Shown here piece by piece: positions 1 to 9,277 of a DNA stretch of 64,000 nt (positions are counted from its first letter, which is position 1; each line of letters starts with the position of its first letter). Origin of the DNA: Streptomyces kurssanovii (lineage in GTDB: Bacteria > Actinomycetota > Actinomycetes > Streptomycetales > Streptomycetaceae). The notes beneath the pieces are model-generated. The model was given only the letters and a program-made list of their open reading frames with translations, was not told where the DNA came from and did not search any database. The stretch is from contig NZ_BMTN01000001.1 in NCBI RefSeq assembly GCF_014649695.1, positions 248,001-312,000 on the forward strand. The letters run 5' to 3'. Made by a program: the position numbers and the translations under genes.

Positions 1-108
1 CAGCAGGAACAGCGAGGGATAGCCCACGGCCTGCTGGGTCGACTCGGGGGGCAGTTGGCGCACCAGCTCCGACAGCTGTCCGAGCGCCTCGGTGAGCTGT
101 GTCCTCAC
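1..108 (-). CDS. Unknown protein, N-terminal 36 residues only
   Basis: The first 36 codons of a gene that runs off the left edge. The GTG start at 108-106 overlaps the TGA stop of the metallo-hydrolase gene at 107-105 in a GTGA arrangement, so the two are probably translationally coupled and form one operon. The visible peptide opens VRTQLTEALGQLSELVRQLP and looks like an amphipathic helix. No family can be named from so little sequence. Confidence 0.6.
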   Translation of the reverse strand, partial: MRTQLTEALGQLSELVRQLPPESTQQAVGYPSLFLL

Positions 109-887
109 CGCGTCTCCTCCGGCCGTATCCGTTCGCAGTGTGCGAGCCGGTGCACCGTCACCTTCGGGGCCAGCAGAGCCGCCTTGCGCGCGAACTCGTC
201 CCCGGGAGCGTAGAACTCGTGCGGCCGGATGCCGTCCATCCCGATCGGCCAGTACGTGCCGTAGTGGACGGGCACGGCCGCCCGCGGCGCGAGCGTGGCC
301 GCGGCCTGCGCCGCGCGGCCCGCGTCCAGATGACCGTGGCCGAGATACGGGCCCCAGCCGCCGACCGGCAGCAGTGCCACGTCGACGGGGCCGACCTCTT
401 CCGCCATCGAGTCGAACAGGCCCGTGTCACCCGCGAAATACGTGTGCGACTCGCCGCTGACGACGAAGCCGAGCGCCGGTGAGCGGTGCGGCCCGAGCGG
501 CAGCCGACGCCCGTCGTGCATCGCCGGCACGGCTCGGACGAGAAGCTCGCCCACCCGCACCTCGTCGCCCGGTCCGACCTCGGTGACCCGCAGGGCGGCC
601 CTGCGGACGAGCCGGCCGAGCCGCGGCACCGAACGGGCCGCACCGCGCGGCAGGATCAGGCGCGTGCCGGGCTCCAGGCGGGCGAGCGACGCGAGGTGCA
701 GATGGTCGGAATGCAGATGGGAGACAAGGGCGACGTCGGCGACGGCGGCCTGCGGCGGCGGCAGTTCGCCGCGGCGTCTGCGCAGATGGGCGAGGCGCCG
801 CACGAACAGCGGGTCGGTCAGCACCCGGACCCCGGAGTCCTCGATCGTGCAGGTGGCATGACCCCACCAGGTGACCTCCACCGGCAC
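105..887 (-). CDS. MBL-fold metal-dependent hydrolase (UlaG-like)
   Basis: A 260-residue metallo-beta-lactamase-fold hydrolase, likely cytosolic because no signal peptide is visible. The metal-binding motif HLHSDH is at residues 57-62 (H57, H59, D61, H62). Further likely ligands are H124, D154 in FAGDTG and H208 in PVHYG. The opening WWGHAT and the overall length match the UlaG/YjjQ-type 'L-ascorbate-lactonase-like' branch, whose substrates are mostly unknown, so no substrate is assigned. It is the first gene of a leftward operon and overlaps the next gene by 4 bp. The 142 bp up to the divergent gene at 1030 must hold promoters for both directions. Confidence 0.85.
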   Translation of the reverse strand: MPVEVTWWGHATCTIEDSGVRVLTDPLFVRRLAHLRRRRGELPPPQAAVADVALVSHLHSDHLHLASLARLEPGTRLILPRGAARSVPRLGRLVRRAALRVTEVGPGDEVRVGELLVRAVPAMHDGRRLPLGPHRSPALGFVVSGESHTYFAGDTGLFDSMAEEVGPVDVALLPVGGWGPYLGHGHLDAGRAAQAAATLAPRAAVPVHYGTYWPIGMDGIRPHEFYAPGDEFARKAALLAPKVTVHRLAHCERIRPEETR

Positions 888-1029
888 GCGACGCCTCCTC
901 CTTCGAACCCCCCGTACCGTACGAGCCTAGGGCCTTCGCCGGCGGTCCGGGCCGGTGCGGCCACCCCGCCGGAGCCGGCTTCGCGCTGTGCCACGCTGGA
1001 GTCCTGCTCGAAGGGTGAGGTGAAGGGGC

Positions 1030-3156
1030 GTGGGCGAAGGGCGGTGGCGCAGGGCCGGCAGCGCCGTCGTGCGAGTGGCTGTCGTGTGGGCGGTCTCGAC
1101 GCTGACGATGCTGGCGCTGGCCGGACTGTTGCCGGACTTCCGGCTCCAGTCCGAGGACGGCGACAGTGCCACCCGGACCGCGGTCACGGCGGCCTCGGGT
1201 GCGGGCGCGTTCGGTCTTCTCACGGGCCTCGTCTGGCCCGTGGTGGTGCGGGCCCTGCTGCTCGTACCCGCGCTGGTGCTGGGCCTGCTGGTGTTCTTCC
1301 TCAACGGCTCGCTGCTGCTGATCGCCCTGTGGATCGTTCCCGACGGACGCGGCACGGCCAACCCGGAGACGGCGGTGGTGGTCGCGGCCGTGATGTCGGC
1401 GGTCGCCTCCGCCACGTCCACGGCGCTCGCCGTCCGTGACGACAACGCCTACCGGCGAAGGCTGTACCGGCTCGCCCACCGCCGTGGGCGCGGCAGCGCC
1501 GGTCAGGACCGGCCGGGCCCGCCGGGCACCGTCTTCCTGCAGCTCGACGGCGTCGGCTACGAAGTGCTGCGCGGCGCGGCGGAGAGCGGCGCGATGCCGA
1601 CCGTGGCCCGCTGGCTGGGCGCCACGCACCGGCTCACGCCCTGGCGCACCGACTGGTCGAGCCAGACCGGTGCGAGCCAGCTCGGCATCCTGCACGGCTC
1701 GAACCACGACGTGCCCGCCTTCCGCTGGTACGAGAAGGACACCCGCCGGATCGTGGTGAGCAACCGCCCGGCGAGCGCCGGGGAGCTGCAGCGGCGGGCG
1801 ATCGAGCTGACCGGCGACGGCGGGCTGCTGACGGTGGACGGGGCGAGTCGCGGCAACCTGTTCAGCGGTGGTGCGGACCAGCTCGCCCTGGTGCTGTCGA
1901 TGGCGGCCCGGCGCGGCAGGGCGAACCGTTCACGGGCCGGCTATTTCGCGTACTTCTCCGATCCGGCCAACGCGGTGCGCACCGCGCTGTCCTTCGTCGC
2001 GGAGGTCGGCCGTGAGATCGGCCAGTCGACCAGGGCCAGGCTCCGCGGGGACACGCCCCGCGTCGGGCGCGGTGGTCTGTATCCCTTCATCCGGGCGTTC
2101 GCCACCGTCGTCGAGCGCGATGTGGTGGTCGCCGCAGTGATGGGGGACATGCTCGCCGGACGCCGGGCCGTCTACGCCGACCTGGTCGCCTACGACGAGG
2201 TGGCCCACCACTCCGGGCCGCACAGCCGGGACGCCTTCGCGGTGCTGGAGCGGCTGGACCGTTCCCTCGCGCTGATCGCCAAGGTCGCGGAGCACGCGCC
2301 GCGTGACTACCGGATCGTGCTGCTCTCCGACCACGGCCAGAGTCCGGGCGACACCTTCGAGGGCGCGTACGGGCTGACGCTGAAGGATCTGGTGCGGGCG
2401 GGCTGCGGGCTGCCGGTGTCGCGGCGGGCCGAGCGGTCCAAGAGCGGTGCGGAGGCCCGCGACGCGGCCCGCGACGCGCTGCGGACCGCGCTGCACCGGC
2501 AGCCGGCCGGGGACGGTGAGGAACGTCCGGCGTCGGGCTCCGACCCGATCGTGCTCGCCTCGGGGAACCTGGCCCTGATCTCGTTCCCCGACGTGCCGTA
2601 CCGCATGAGCCAAGAGGAGATCCGGCGCCGCCACCCGGCGCTGCTGCCGACCCTCGCCAACCATCCGGGCATCGGCTTCCTGCTGGTGCGCAGTGAGGTG
2701 TACGGCTCCGTGGTGCTCGGCGCGGACGGCGCGGAGGTGCCCGTCGACGCGCTGAAGGACGACGACGGGCCGCTGGCCGGTTTCGGGCCGGGCGCGGCCG
2801 ACGCCGTGCGCCGCACCGACTCGTTCCCGCACGTCGCGGACATCATGGTCAACTCGATGCACGATCCGAGGACGGGTGTGGTGCACGCCTTCGAGGAGCA
2901 GATCGGATCGCACGGAGGGCTCGGCGGGGAGCAGTCGCAGGCGTTTCTGCTGTCGCCGTTCGACCTGTCCCCGCCGGTCCCCCCAGGCGTCGACCTGATC
3001 GGCGCGGAACACGTGCACAGGGTGCTGCGCCGCTGGCTGCGGGAGGCAGAGGGGCCGCAGATCCCCCTCGGGCCGGTGCAGGTTTCCCGGTCGGAACACG
3101 AAACGGAAGAAGAAATTCCGGTTGATGGCGGAGTCGTGCCGGACAAAAACGGGTGA
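1030..3156 (+). CDS. Membrane-anchored alkaline-phosphatase-superfamily protein with holin-like N-terminus
   Basis: A 708-residue protein with a GTG start preceded by GAAGGGG. Residues about 13-150 hold roughly four hydrophobic helices resembling the phage-holin-4_2/YvlD membrane domain. From about residue 165 onward it is a type I phosphodiesterase/nucleotide-pyrophosphatase-like domain: metal-binding D in QLDGVG, likely nucleophile in SQTGASQ, a DEVAHHSG segment, SDHGQSPG, and a late metal-binding H in GSHGGLGG. Members of this superfamily hydrolyse phosphomono- or diesters, or transfer phospho-groups on lipids and glycans. Which substrate applies here, and on which membrane face, cannot be told from sequence. 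It is transcribed alone, 78 bp before the permease start. Confidence 0.8.
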   Translation: MGEGRWRRAGSAVVRVAVVWAVSTLTMLALAGLLPDFRLQSEDGDSATRTAVTAASGAGAFGLLTGLVWPVVVRALLLVPALVLGLLVFFLNGSLLLIALWIVPDGRGTANPETAVVVAAVMSAVASATSTALAVRDDNAYRRRLYRLAHRRGRGSAGQDRPGPPGTVFLQLDGVGYEVLRGAAESGAMPTVARWLGATHRLTPWRTDWSSQTGASQLGILHGSNHDVPAFRWYEKDTRRIVVSNRPASAGELQRRAIELTGDGGLLTVDGASRGNLFSGGADQLALVLSMAARRGRANRSRAGYFAYFSDPANAVRTALSFVAEVGREIGQSTRARLRGDTPRVGRGGLYPFIRAFATVVERDVVVAAVMGDMLAGRRAVYADLVAYDEVAHHSGPHSRDAFAVLERLDRSLALIAKVAEHAPRDYRIVLLSDHGQSPGDTFEGAYGLTLKDLVRAGCGLPVSRRAERSKSGAEARDAARDALRTALHRQPAGDGEERPASGSDPIVLASGNLALISFPDVPYRMSQEEIRRRHPALLPTLANHPGIGFLLVRSEVYGSVVLGADGAEVPVDALKDDDGPLAGFGPGAADAVRRTDSFPHVADIMVNSMHDPRTGVVHAFEEQIGSHGGLGGEQSQAFLLSPFDLSPPVPPGVDLIGAEHVHRVLRRWLREAEGPQIPLGPVQVSRSEHETEEEIPVDGGVVPDKNG

Positions 3157-3234
3157 TTTTGTACGGCCTCGCCCGTGCCGGAACATGTCCCGGTCCCCGA
3201 CATCGCCGCGCATCCGGAAGAGGCCGCACACCCC

Positions 3235-4626
3235 ATGACCACCCACGCACCACAGAACAGGCATGCCCGCGGGTTCGGGCTGCCCGTCGCCACGGCCCTG
3301 GTCATGGGCAACATCATCGGCGGCGGCATCTTCCTGCTCCCCGCCTCCGTCGCCCCCTTCGGCACCATCAGCCTGGTCGCGTTCGTGATCCTCACCGCCG
3401 GAGCGATCGCCCTCGCCCTCGTCTTCGGCCGGCTGGCGGAGCGGCACCCCAGGACCGGCGGCCCGTACGTCTACGCCCGCGAGGCGTTCGGCGACTTCGC
3501 CGGCTTCCTCGCCGCCTGGTCGTACTGGATCACCACCTGGGTCTCCAACGCGGCCCTCGCCGTCGCCGCCGTGGGCTACCTCGACGTGCTGATACCCGTC
3601 CAGCACTCCACGGCGGCCACCATCGCCGCCGCGCTGGTCCTGCAGTGGCTGCCCGCGCTCGCCAACCTGGCGGGCACCCGCTACGTCGGCGCCGTCCAGC
3701 TCGTGTCCACCGTGCTGAAGTTCGTGCCACTGTTGCTCGTCGCCGTCGGCGGGCTGTTCTTCTTCGACACCGACAACCTCGGCCCCTTCCAGGCCGGTGA
3801 CCACAGCGCGGCCGGAGCGGTCTCAGCGTCGGCCGCCATCCTGCTCTTCAGCTACCTCGGCGTCGAGTCCGCCGCGGTCAGCGCCGGCGAGGTCAAGGAC
3901 CCCGCGCGCAACGTCGGCCGGGCCACCGTCCTCGGCACCGCCGCGGCCGCCGGCATCTACCTCCTCGGCACGCTCGCCGTCTTCGGCACCGTCGCCCACG
4001 ACGAGCTGGTCGGCTCCCGCGCGCCCTTCAGCGACGCCGTCAACTCCATGTTCGGCGGCAGCTGGGGAGGCACCGTCGTCGCCCTGGCGGCCCTGGTCTC
4101 CATGGTCGGAGCCCTCAACGGCTGGACCCTGCTCAGCGCCCAGACCCCGTACGCGGCGGCGAAGGACGGCCTGTTCCCACAGGTGTTCGCCACCAAGCGG
4201 CGGGGTGTGCCGACCGTCGGCGTCCTCGTCACGGTCGTCCTGGCGTCGCTGCTGACCGTCTACAACTACACCGCGGGATCCCAGCGGGTCTTCGAGATCC
4301 TCGTCCTCGTCACGACCTTCACCGCCACCGTGCCCTACCTGCTGGCGACCGCCGCCCAGATCTACTACCTGCTGTCCGGCCGGGCGGAAAGGGTGGACCG
4401 GCGGCGCCTCGTGCGCGACGGGGTGCTCGCCGCCGCGGCCTTCGGATTCTCGATGTGGCTGGTCGCCGGCTCCGGCTACGCGGCCGTCTACCAGGGGGTG
4501 CTGTTCCTCTTCGCCGGGGTGCTGGTGTACGCCTGGATGTCGGCCCGCAGGACCAGGGCCGCAGGGACCGAGGAGAGTGGCACGTGCGCGCAGTCGTATT
4601 CGACGAGTTCGGTGGAAGGCCGGTAG
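3235..4626 (+). CDS. APC-family amino-acid/polyamine permease
   Basis: A 463-residue integral membrane transporter with about 12 hydrophobic segments. The signature of the amino acid-polyamine-organocation family is the first helix with GNIIGGGIFLLP, followed by ERHPRTGGPYVYAREAFG. I chose ATG 3235 because hydrophobic family similarity begins just after it and GGAAGAGG lies upstream. A GTG at 3175 would add 20 residues that look non-homologous. The substrate is unknown. Its last 43 bases overlap the start of the zinc dehydrogenase gene, so the pair should be co-translated and may act together on an imported amine or amino-acid-derived compound (inference). Confidence 0.85.
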   Translation: MTTHAPQNRHARGFGLPVATALVMGNIIGGGIFLLPASVAPFGTISLVAFVILTAGAIALALVFGRLAERHPRTGGPYVYAREAFGDFAGFLAAWSYWITTWVSNAALAVAAVGYLDVLIPVQHSTAATIAAALVLQWLPALANLAGTRYVGAVQLVSTVLKFVPLLLVAVGGLFFFDTDNLGPFQAGDHSAAGAVSASAAILLFSYLGVESAAVSAGEVKDPARNVGRATVLGTAAAAGIYLLGTLAVFGTVAHDELVGSRAPFSDAVNSMFGGSWGGTVVALAALVSMVGALNGWTLLSAQTPYAAAKDGLFPQVFATKRRGVPTVGVLVTVVLASLLTVYNYTAGSQRVFEILVLVTTFTATVPYLLATAAQIYYLLSGRAERVDRRRLVRDGVLAAAAFGFSMWLVAGSGYAAVYQGVLFLFAGVLVYAWMSARRTRAAGTEESGTCAQSYSTSSVEGR

Positions 4627-5624
4627 TACGCGAGGTCCCGGACCCGGAGCCGTCGCCCGACGGCGTCGTCGTCCGGGTCGGGGCGACGGGGCTGTGCCGC
4701 AGCGACTGGCACGGCTGGATGGGCCACGACGAAGGCATAGCCACTCCGCACGTCCCCGGTCACGAACTGGCGGGCGTGGTCCACGCCGTCGGCCCGGACG
4801 TCGTCCGCTGGAGCCCCGGCGACCGGGTGACCGTGCCGTTCATCTGCGCCTGCGGACGCTGCGCCGCCTGCGCCGACGGCAACCAGCAGGTGTGCGAGCG
4901 CCAGGAGCAGCCGGGATTCACGCACTGGGGCTCCTTCGCCGAGTACGTTCCGCTCCGCCACGCGGACACCAACCTGGTGGCGCTGCCGGAGACCATGTCG
5001 TTCACCACCGCCGCGAGCCTCGGCTGCCGCTTCGCCACCGCCTTCCGCGCGGTGGCCGGCCAGGGGCGGGTGCGGCCGGGAGAGTGGGTCGCGGTGCACG
5101 GCTGCGGCGGCGTGGGCCTCTCCGCGGTGATGATCGCCGCGGCCTGCGGGGCCCGGGTCGTCGCCGTCGACGTCTCGCCGGGCGCGCTGGAACTGGCCCG
5201 TACCTTCGGCGCCGAGCTCTGCCTGGACGCCTCCGCGCTCGGCAAGGGTGAGGCCGGCGCGGCAGTGCGTGAGCTGACCGGCGGCGGCGCCCACCTCTCA
5301 CTGGACGCCCTGGGCGCGCCGGTGACCTGTGTGAACTCGGTACAGAGCCTGCGCAGGCAGGGCCGGCACGTGCAGGTCGGCCTCCTCCCGTCGGGTGTCG
5401 GGCTGCCGATGGACCGGGTGGTCGCCCTCGAGCTGGAGATCCTCGGCAGCCACGGCATGGCGGCCCACGCCTACCCCGAGATGATGGCCATGGTCGCCTC
5501 CGGCGCCCTGCGGCCCGACCTCCTGGTCACCAAGGAGATAGGCCTCGACGCCGTACCGGAGGCACTGACGGCGCTCGGCACCGCGTCCGGTACCGGGGTC
5601 ACGGTGATCGTCCCGGGCGCCTGA
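4584..5624 (+). CDS. Zinc-dependent medium-chain alcohol dehydrogenase
   Basis: A 346-residue medium-chain dehydrogenase/reductase. Catalytic-zinc ligands: C38 in GLCRSDWHG and H60-E61 in GHELAG. Structural-zinc cysteines: C90, C93, C96 and C104 (C-x2-C-x2-C-x7-C). The Rossmann turn is HGCGGVGLSAV. The start is GTG 4584, with AGGAG eight bases upstream, inside the 3' end of the permease gene. It is about the usual family length. The reaction is NAD(P)-dependent oxidation of an unknown alcohol, and tight coupling to the permease suggests a shared substrate. The coding sequence ends 137 bp before the next gene. Confidence 0.88.
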   Translation: MRAVVFDEFGGRPVVREVPDPEPSPDGVVVRVGATGLCRSDWHGWMGHDEGIATPHVPGHELAGVVHAVGPDVVRWSPGDRVTVPFICACGRCAACADGNQQVCERQEQPGFTHWGSFAEYVPLRHADTNLVALPETMSFTTAASLGCRFATAFRAVAGQGRVRPGEWVAVHGCGGVGLSAVMIAAACGARVVAVDVSPGALELARTFGAELCLDASALGKGEAGAAVRELTGGGAHLSLDALGAPVTCVNSVQSLRRQGRHVQVGLLPSGVGLPMDRVVALELEILGSHGMAAHAYPEMMAMVASGALRPDLLVTKEIGLDAVPEALTALGTASGTGVTVIVPGA

Positions 5625-5761
5625 CCGCTCCATTACCCCCGACGTAATCGACCTCGTGGCGGGCGCGGGGCAGTCTGTGAGCACCGGGACCCGGGCGGCG
5701 CACTCCGTCCGGGCTCTGGGCCCACGACCAGCCCAGCAACCTCGACGGAGGCCGATCCGCC

Positions 5762-6181
5762 ATGTCCGCAACCCTGCTCGCCGGCATCTCCCGCACCACC
5801 GAGCCGCTGACCATGCTGCGCCGGTTCCTCGCCGCCGACGCCGCCGTGACCGGCGCCAACGGCCTCGCGTACGCGGTCGCTTCGGGACCGCTCGGGCGGC
5901 TCCTCGGTGTCGACAGCACCCTCCTGCTCGGCCTCGGTCTCTTCCTGACCGCCTACGCTGCGTGCGTCGGCCTGCTCGCCGCCCGCCCCCGGCCGCCGAG
6001 GACCGCCGTCACGCTGGTCGTCGACACGAACATCCTGTGGTCGGCGCTCAGCATCGCCGCTCTCCTGCTGTGGCTGGATCCCACCGCCGCAGGCGCCGCA
6101 TGGACCGTGATCCAGGCGCTGACCGTCGCCGGTTTCGCCGTCGCCCAGTGGTCCGCGCTGCGCGCCACCGCTACGGAGTGA
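5762..6181 (+). CDS. Small four-helix membrane protein of unknown function
   Basis: A 139-residue protein with four predicted membrane segments, at about 38-50, 55-74, 85-105 and 110-132. Such proteins are common in actinobacteria as 'integral membrane protein' and have no known role. The start ATG follows ACGGAGG at good spacing. The gene converges with the HTH regulator to its right and their 3' ends overlap by 11 bp, so each transcript runs antisense into the other. Confidence 0.75.
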   Translation: MSATLLAGISRTTEPLTMLRRFLAADAAVTGANGLAYAVASGPLGRLLGVDSTLLLGLGLFLTAYAACVGLLAARPRPPRTAVTLVVDTNILWSALSIAALLLWLDPTAAGAAWTVIQALTVAGFAVAQWSALRATATE

Positions 6182-7001
6182 GCGACTGGAGGTACTTCAC
6201 CGTCGCCGGGTCGGCCGGGAGCAGCGTCTCGATGGCCAGCTCGGCGACGGTCACGTCCATGGGCGTGTTGAAGGTCGAGATCGACGACACGAAGGAGAGG
6301 ACTTGGCCCTCGTGCTCGATCCGCAGCGGCAGCGCGAAGTACGGGAACGGCGCTTCCCCCGCCTCGCTCTCGTCCTCCCGCGGGCCCGTGTGCGCGTCGT
6401 CGCCGGCCTCCGGAAGCGGATAGGCGGCGACCTCGTCGTACACCGCGCGCAGCGCGTCGGAGCGGGCCAGCGCGATCTGCCGCTCCATCTGGGCCAGCAG
6501 ATGGGCGCGCCACTGGCGCAGATTGCGGATCCGGGGCGCGAGGCCCTCGGGGTGCAGCGTGATCCGCATGGCGTTCAGCGGCGGGGCGAGAAGGTGCTCC
6601 GGCAGGCTGTCGAGCAGCATCGCGATCCCCCGGTTCGCGGCGTGCACGTTGTACGCGGCGTCGACGACCAGCGCGGGGTACGGCTCGTAACCGTTCAGGA
6701 GCTGCTCCATGCCCTTCCGCAGTGCCTCCATCGCCGGGTCGCCCAGCGGGGTCTCCGCGTACCGAGGGGCGTAACCCGCCGCCAGCAGAAGGGAGTTGCG
6801 TTCCCGCACCGGGACGTCGAGATGCTCGGCGAGGCGCAGGACCATGTCCTCGCTGGGACGGGAGCGGCCCGTCTCGACGAAGCTGATGTGGCGGGCGGAG
6901 GAGCCCGCGCGCAGAGCCAGTTCGAGCTGGCTCAACCGCCGGCGCTCGCGCCAGCCGCGCAGCAGCGGCCCTACTCCCGTACCGGACGCGACAGTTGTCA
7001 T
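6171..7001 (-). CDS. XRE-type HTH regulator with MmyB-like ligand domain
   Basis: A 276-residue transcription factor. Residues about 10-66 are a Cro/C1-type helix-turn-helix: LLRGWRERRRLSQLELALRAG, then SARHISFVETGRSRPSE. The rest, with LVVDAAYNVHAANRGIAMLL, matches the MmyB-like PAS/ligand-binding domain that in some homologues binds a fatty acid. I chose ATG 7001 because the HTH begins right after it. An upstream ATG at 7049 would add 16 unrelated residues. In actinobacteria these regulators often control adjacent short-chain dehydrogenases, but none is adjacent here. The 3' end overlaps the convergent membrane-protein gene. Confidence 0.85.
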   Translation of the reverse strand: MTTVASGTGVGPLLRGWRERRRLSQLELALRAGSSARHISFVETGRSRPSEDMVLRLAEHLDVPVRERNSLLLAAGYAPRYAETPLGDPAMEALRKGMEQLLNGYEPYPALVVDAAYNVHAANRGIAMLLDSLPEHLLAPPLNAMRITLHPEGLAPRIRNLRQWRAHLLAQMERQIALARSDALRAVYDEVAAYPLPEAGDDAHTGPREDESEAGEAPFPYFALPLRIEHEGQVLSFVSSISTFNTPMDVTVAELAIETLLPADPATVKYLQSLTP

Positions 7002-7039
7002 AGCCAGACCGTAGTACGCCGGCCGCCGGTGACCCACCC

Positions 7040-7061
7040 GCCGGCTCACGGGGGAGCCGGC
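7040..7061. terminator. Hairpin downstream of the SsgA-like gene
   Basis: A perfect 8-bp inverted repeat, GCCGGCTC (7040-7047) and GAGCCGGC (7054-7061), with a 6-nt loop. It sits between the end of the SsgA-like gene and the start of the HTH gene, both leftward. There is no T run, which is normal for GC-rich actinobacterial terminators. Confidence 0.45.
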
Positions 7062-7077
7062 CGGCGGGGCGGCCGGT

Positions 7078-7497
7078 TCAGCCCCGGGCGTTGCCCAGCA
7101 GTGCCGCGAGGGCCCGTTCGATGTCGAGGGCCGCCGCCTCGTTGCCGGCCGGTACGGTCGCGTACGAGCGGACCAGGAACCGGCGCAGGCCGGCCGTGTC
7201 GAGCTGGAGCAGCGCGACGCCCTCGGGCGACCGCAGTTCGATCATGGTCTGCACGCGTCCGCAGGGCCAGACGTGCACATCGCCGTCGCCGGCCGGTGCG
7301 CGCAGCCCGGCGTCGAGCAGGCTGCGGGCGAAGGTCCAGGTCACGCCGGTGTCGTTCAGGCAGGCCTCCGGGGGGAAGACCATGCGGACGGCGAACGGGT
7401 CGGTGTCGCAGTAGCGAAGAATCACCGGCACGGCCAGGGAGTGGGGCGCATCGCTGATGAGGCGGGCCCGGACGGATTGCTCGATGGTCGATGACAT
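7078..7497 (-). CDS. SsgA-like sporulation/cell-division protein (SALP)
   Basis: A 139-residue protein of the SsgA/SsgB family, which is found in morphologically complex actinomycetes and guides septum placement and peptidoglycan events in sporulation. Family features visible: the start MSSTIEQSVRARLI, the RYCDTDPFAVRMVF segment and the core DVHVWPCGRVQTMIEL. It is the standard family length. An AGGAG lies just upstream of the ATG. Which paralogue it is (SsgB to SsgG type) cannot be told without alignment. It is a single gene followed by a hairpin. The 534 bp upstream probably contain its developmental promoter. Confidence 0.9.
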   Translation of the reverse strand: MSSTIEQSVRARLISDAPHSLAVPVILRYCDTDPFAVRMVFPPEACLNDTGVTWTFARSLLDAGLRAPAGDGDVHVWPCGRVQTMIELRSPEGVALLQLDTAGLRRFLVRSYATVPAGNEAAALDIERALAALLGNARG

Positions 7498-8031
7498 CGC
7501 TCGCTCCTCTGCTGCTGTGCGGTTCCGCTCTCGTGCACGTACGTCCTCGCGAGTGGGTGGGGCCCGCGAGCGACGCCAGTGGCGCGTGTGACCTGCATCA
7601 CCAAGACTGAAACGATTGAGCCAGGATGGCTAGGGTTTTGCGCCACCGCATATCCGTGCAATTCAGACCGGCGGCGGGTTACGGGCGGGTATCCCGCAGG
7701 GTGGATCCATGCGTCGCCGGCCGGAAGCGCGGCAGGCCGGGAAGGGGAGGCCCCGGCCGGACGGGGGTTTCCGGCCGGGGCAGTCACTGGGCGTGGTGCG
7801 AACGGCGGTCGCCGCCGGGCGGCGCACTCCTCGGGAGAGTCGGTCCGACGGTCATCCCGGTGCGCAGATGGCGAGGTCCGGGAACTGCGTCCCCTTCACA
7901 TCCACGTGTAGATGAACGATAAACCATCGAACGGCGTTCCGTGGAATCCCCGGCCCTGGTTGTGACGAGTGTTACTCGCCGTTACCCCAGGTGGCTTGCG
8001 GACCGTGACCCGCTCGCCGCGCGCCCCCGGC
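7498..8031. other. 534-bp non-coding interval upstream of the SsgA-like gene
   Basis: No reading frame here has a coding character I trust. It includes AT-richer patches near 7600-7640 and 7905-7935, which may be promoter DNA for the leftward SsgA-like gene. I see no strong inverted repeat or recognisable sigma-factor element. Confidence 0.4.
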
Positions 8032-9090
8032 TCACTCGCCGCCCCGGGCGACCACGGAGCCCAGTACCTGCGGCAGCGGATGCCAGTCGGCGGACACCAC
8101 GCTCGCGTGCCGCCCCGCCAGCAGTGCCACGCGGTCGCGGGCCTGCTGTTCCGTCGGGTTCGTCCCGTCGATCGCGGGCGCGACGCCGTGCGCGTCCGTC
8201 ATGACGACGAGGTAGTGGTTGCGGTCGTACCAGGAGGTGTCGACCGACCCGCCCGCGTACACCCCCGCGTCCCCGTCGAACACGACGAACCACGGCCGGA
8301 TCGAGGCGTCCGCGTACCGGCTGCGCGGATCGCCCGCCGCGGCGTGGTGCACGGCGGGGAACGCGCCCGCCTCGCCGAGGCGGCCCGACGCCCGCAGGTC
8401 GCGCAGATGCGTCGCGTACTCCCGGTCGGTCCACAGCGAGTCGAACGGGTTGTCCTCCTCGAGCGTGCCCGGGATCAGCTCGACCACGAACTTCCCGGCC
8501 AGCGCGGAACGCGCGGGCCAGCCGTCCGCCCGCACGGCGGTGTCCAGATCCGGGTGCCCGCCGGCCAGGTCCGCCGGCCGGTACAGGGCGTCACCGAGCC
8601 GCGCCTTCAGCAGGGCGTCGAGCGCCGCCGGACCGCGGCCCTGGTTGCCCTGGAAGCCGTCCTTGAGCTCGAGCTTGATCAGGATCGGCCGATGGCCCGG
8701 GTGCGCGTCGTGCCAGGCCCGCATGTCGGCGAGGCAGCCGCCCAGGTCCTGGTTGCGGGACCTGGTGCGCAGCTCGGCGGCGACGGCGGCGTTCACGCAG
8801 TTGTTGTCGTTGCCCACCGGGTTGCTGTGCGACACCCGCCACGACCTGCCGAAGGCGTTGGTCCACACGTCGATCTCGAGCATCGCCGCGCCCGAGTCGA
8901 GCGCGTCCGCGAAGTACGGGTACGTCGACTTCTCGTAGGCGTTGTGGACGCCCACGCCGGTGGTGGCGGAGTAGGGCAGCTGCCCGGTGTCCGCCGGGCC
9001 GGTGGCGGACGCCTGCGCCGGAGCGAGCGCCGCGGCGAGCAGTGCGGCCGCGACGGCCGTCGTCGTAGCGGCGCGAGAGAACGTGCCCAT
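8032..9090 (-). CDS. Secreted PI-PLC-like phosphodiesterase-domain protein
   Basis: A 352-residue protein counting from ATG 9090. An ATG at 9120 would add ten polar residues before the signal peptide. Residues 1-30 form a Sec signal peptide (hydrophobic AVAAALLAAALAPAQASA). The mature part resembles the phosphatidylinositol-specific phospholipase C / calcium-dependent phosphoinositide PLC TIM-barrel group: GVHNAYEKSTYPYFADALD near the first catalytic His, MLEIDVW, WRVSHSNP with the second His, and a late ADWHPLP. The likely reaction is cleavage of a phosphodiester in an extracellular phospholipid or glycerophosphodiester. It is transcribed alone, divergently from the DNA ligase. Confidence 0.78.
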   Translation of the reverse strand: MGTFSRAATTTAVAAALLAAALAPAQASATGPADTGQLPYSATTGVGVHNAYEKSTYPYFADALDSGAAMLEIDVWTNAFGRSWRVSHSNPVGNDNNCVNAAVAAELRTRSRNQDLGGCLADMRAWHDAHPGHRPILIKLELKDGFQGNQGRGPAALDALLKARLGDALYRPADLAGGHPDLDTAVRADGWPARSALAGKFVVELIPGTLEEDNPFDSLWTDREYATHLRDLRASGRLGEAGAFPAVHHAAAGDPRSRYADASIRPWFVVFDGDAGVYAGGSVDTSWYDRNHYLVVMTDAHGVAPAIDGTNPTEQQARDRVALLAGRHASVVSADWHPLPQVLGSVVARGGE

Positions 9091-9277
9091 GGGGCCCCTG
9101 TCTGTGCGTCGGTCGGTCAAATCGACGGAACATTAGGGGAGTTGGGTGAACCGTGGGGAGACTGAACCCGGCCGTTGCGGATGCCTCCGATGTGCGGTGC
9201 TGGCGGCCGCCGCGGGCCGACCGGCCGGGGAGCGGCGCCGGGGTGCGTGCGTCGCCCGGCCGGGGCACGATGGCCGC

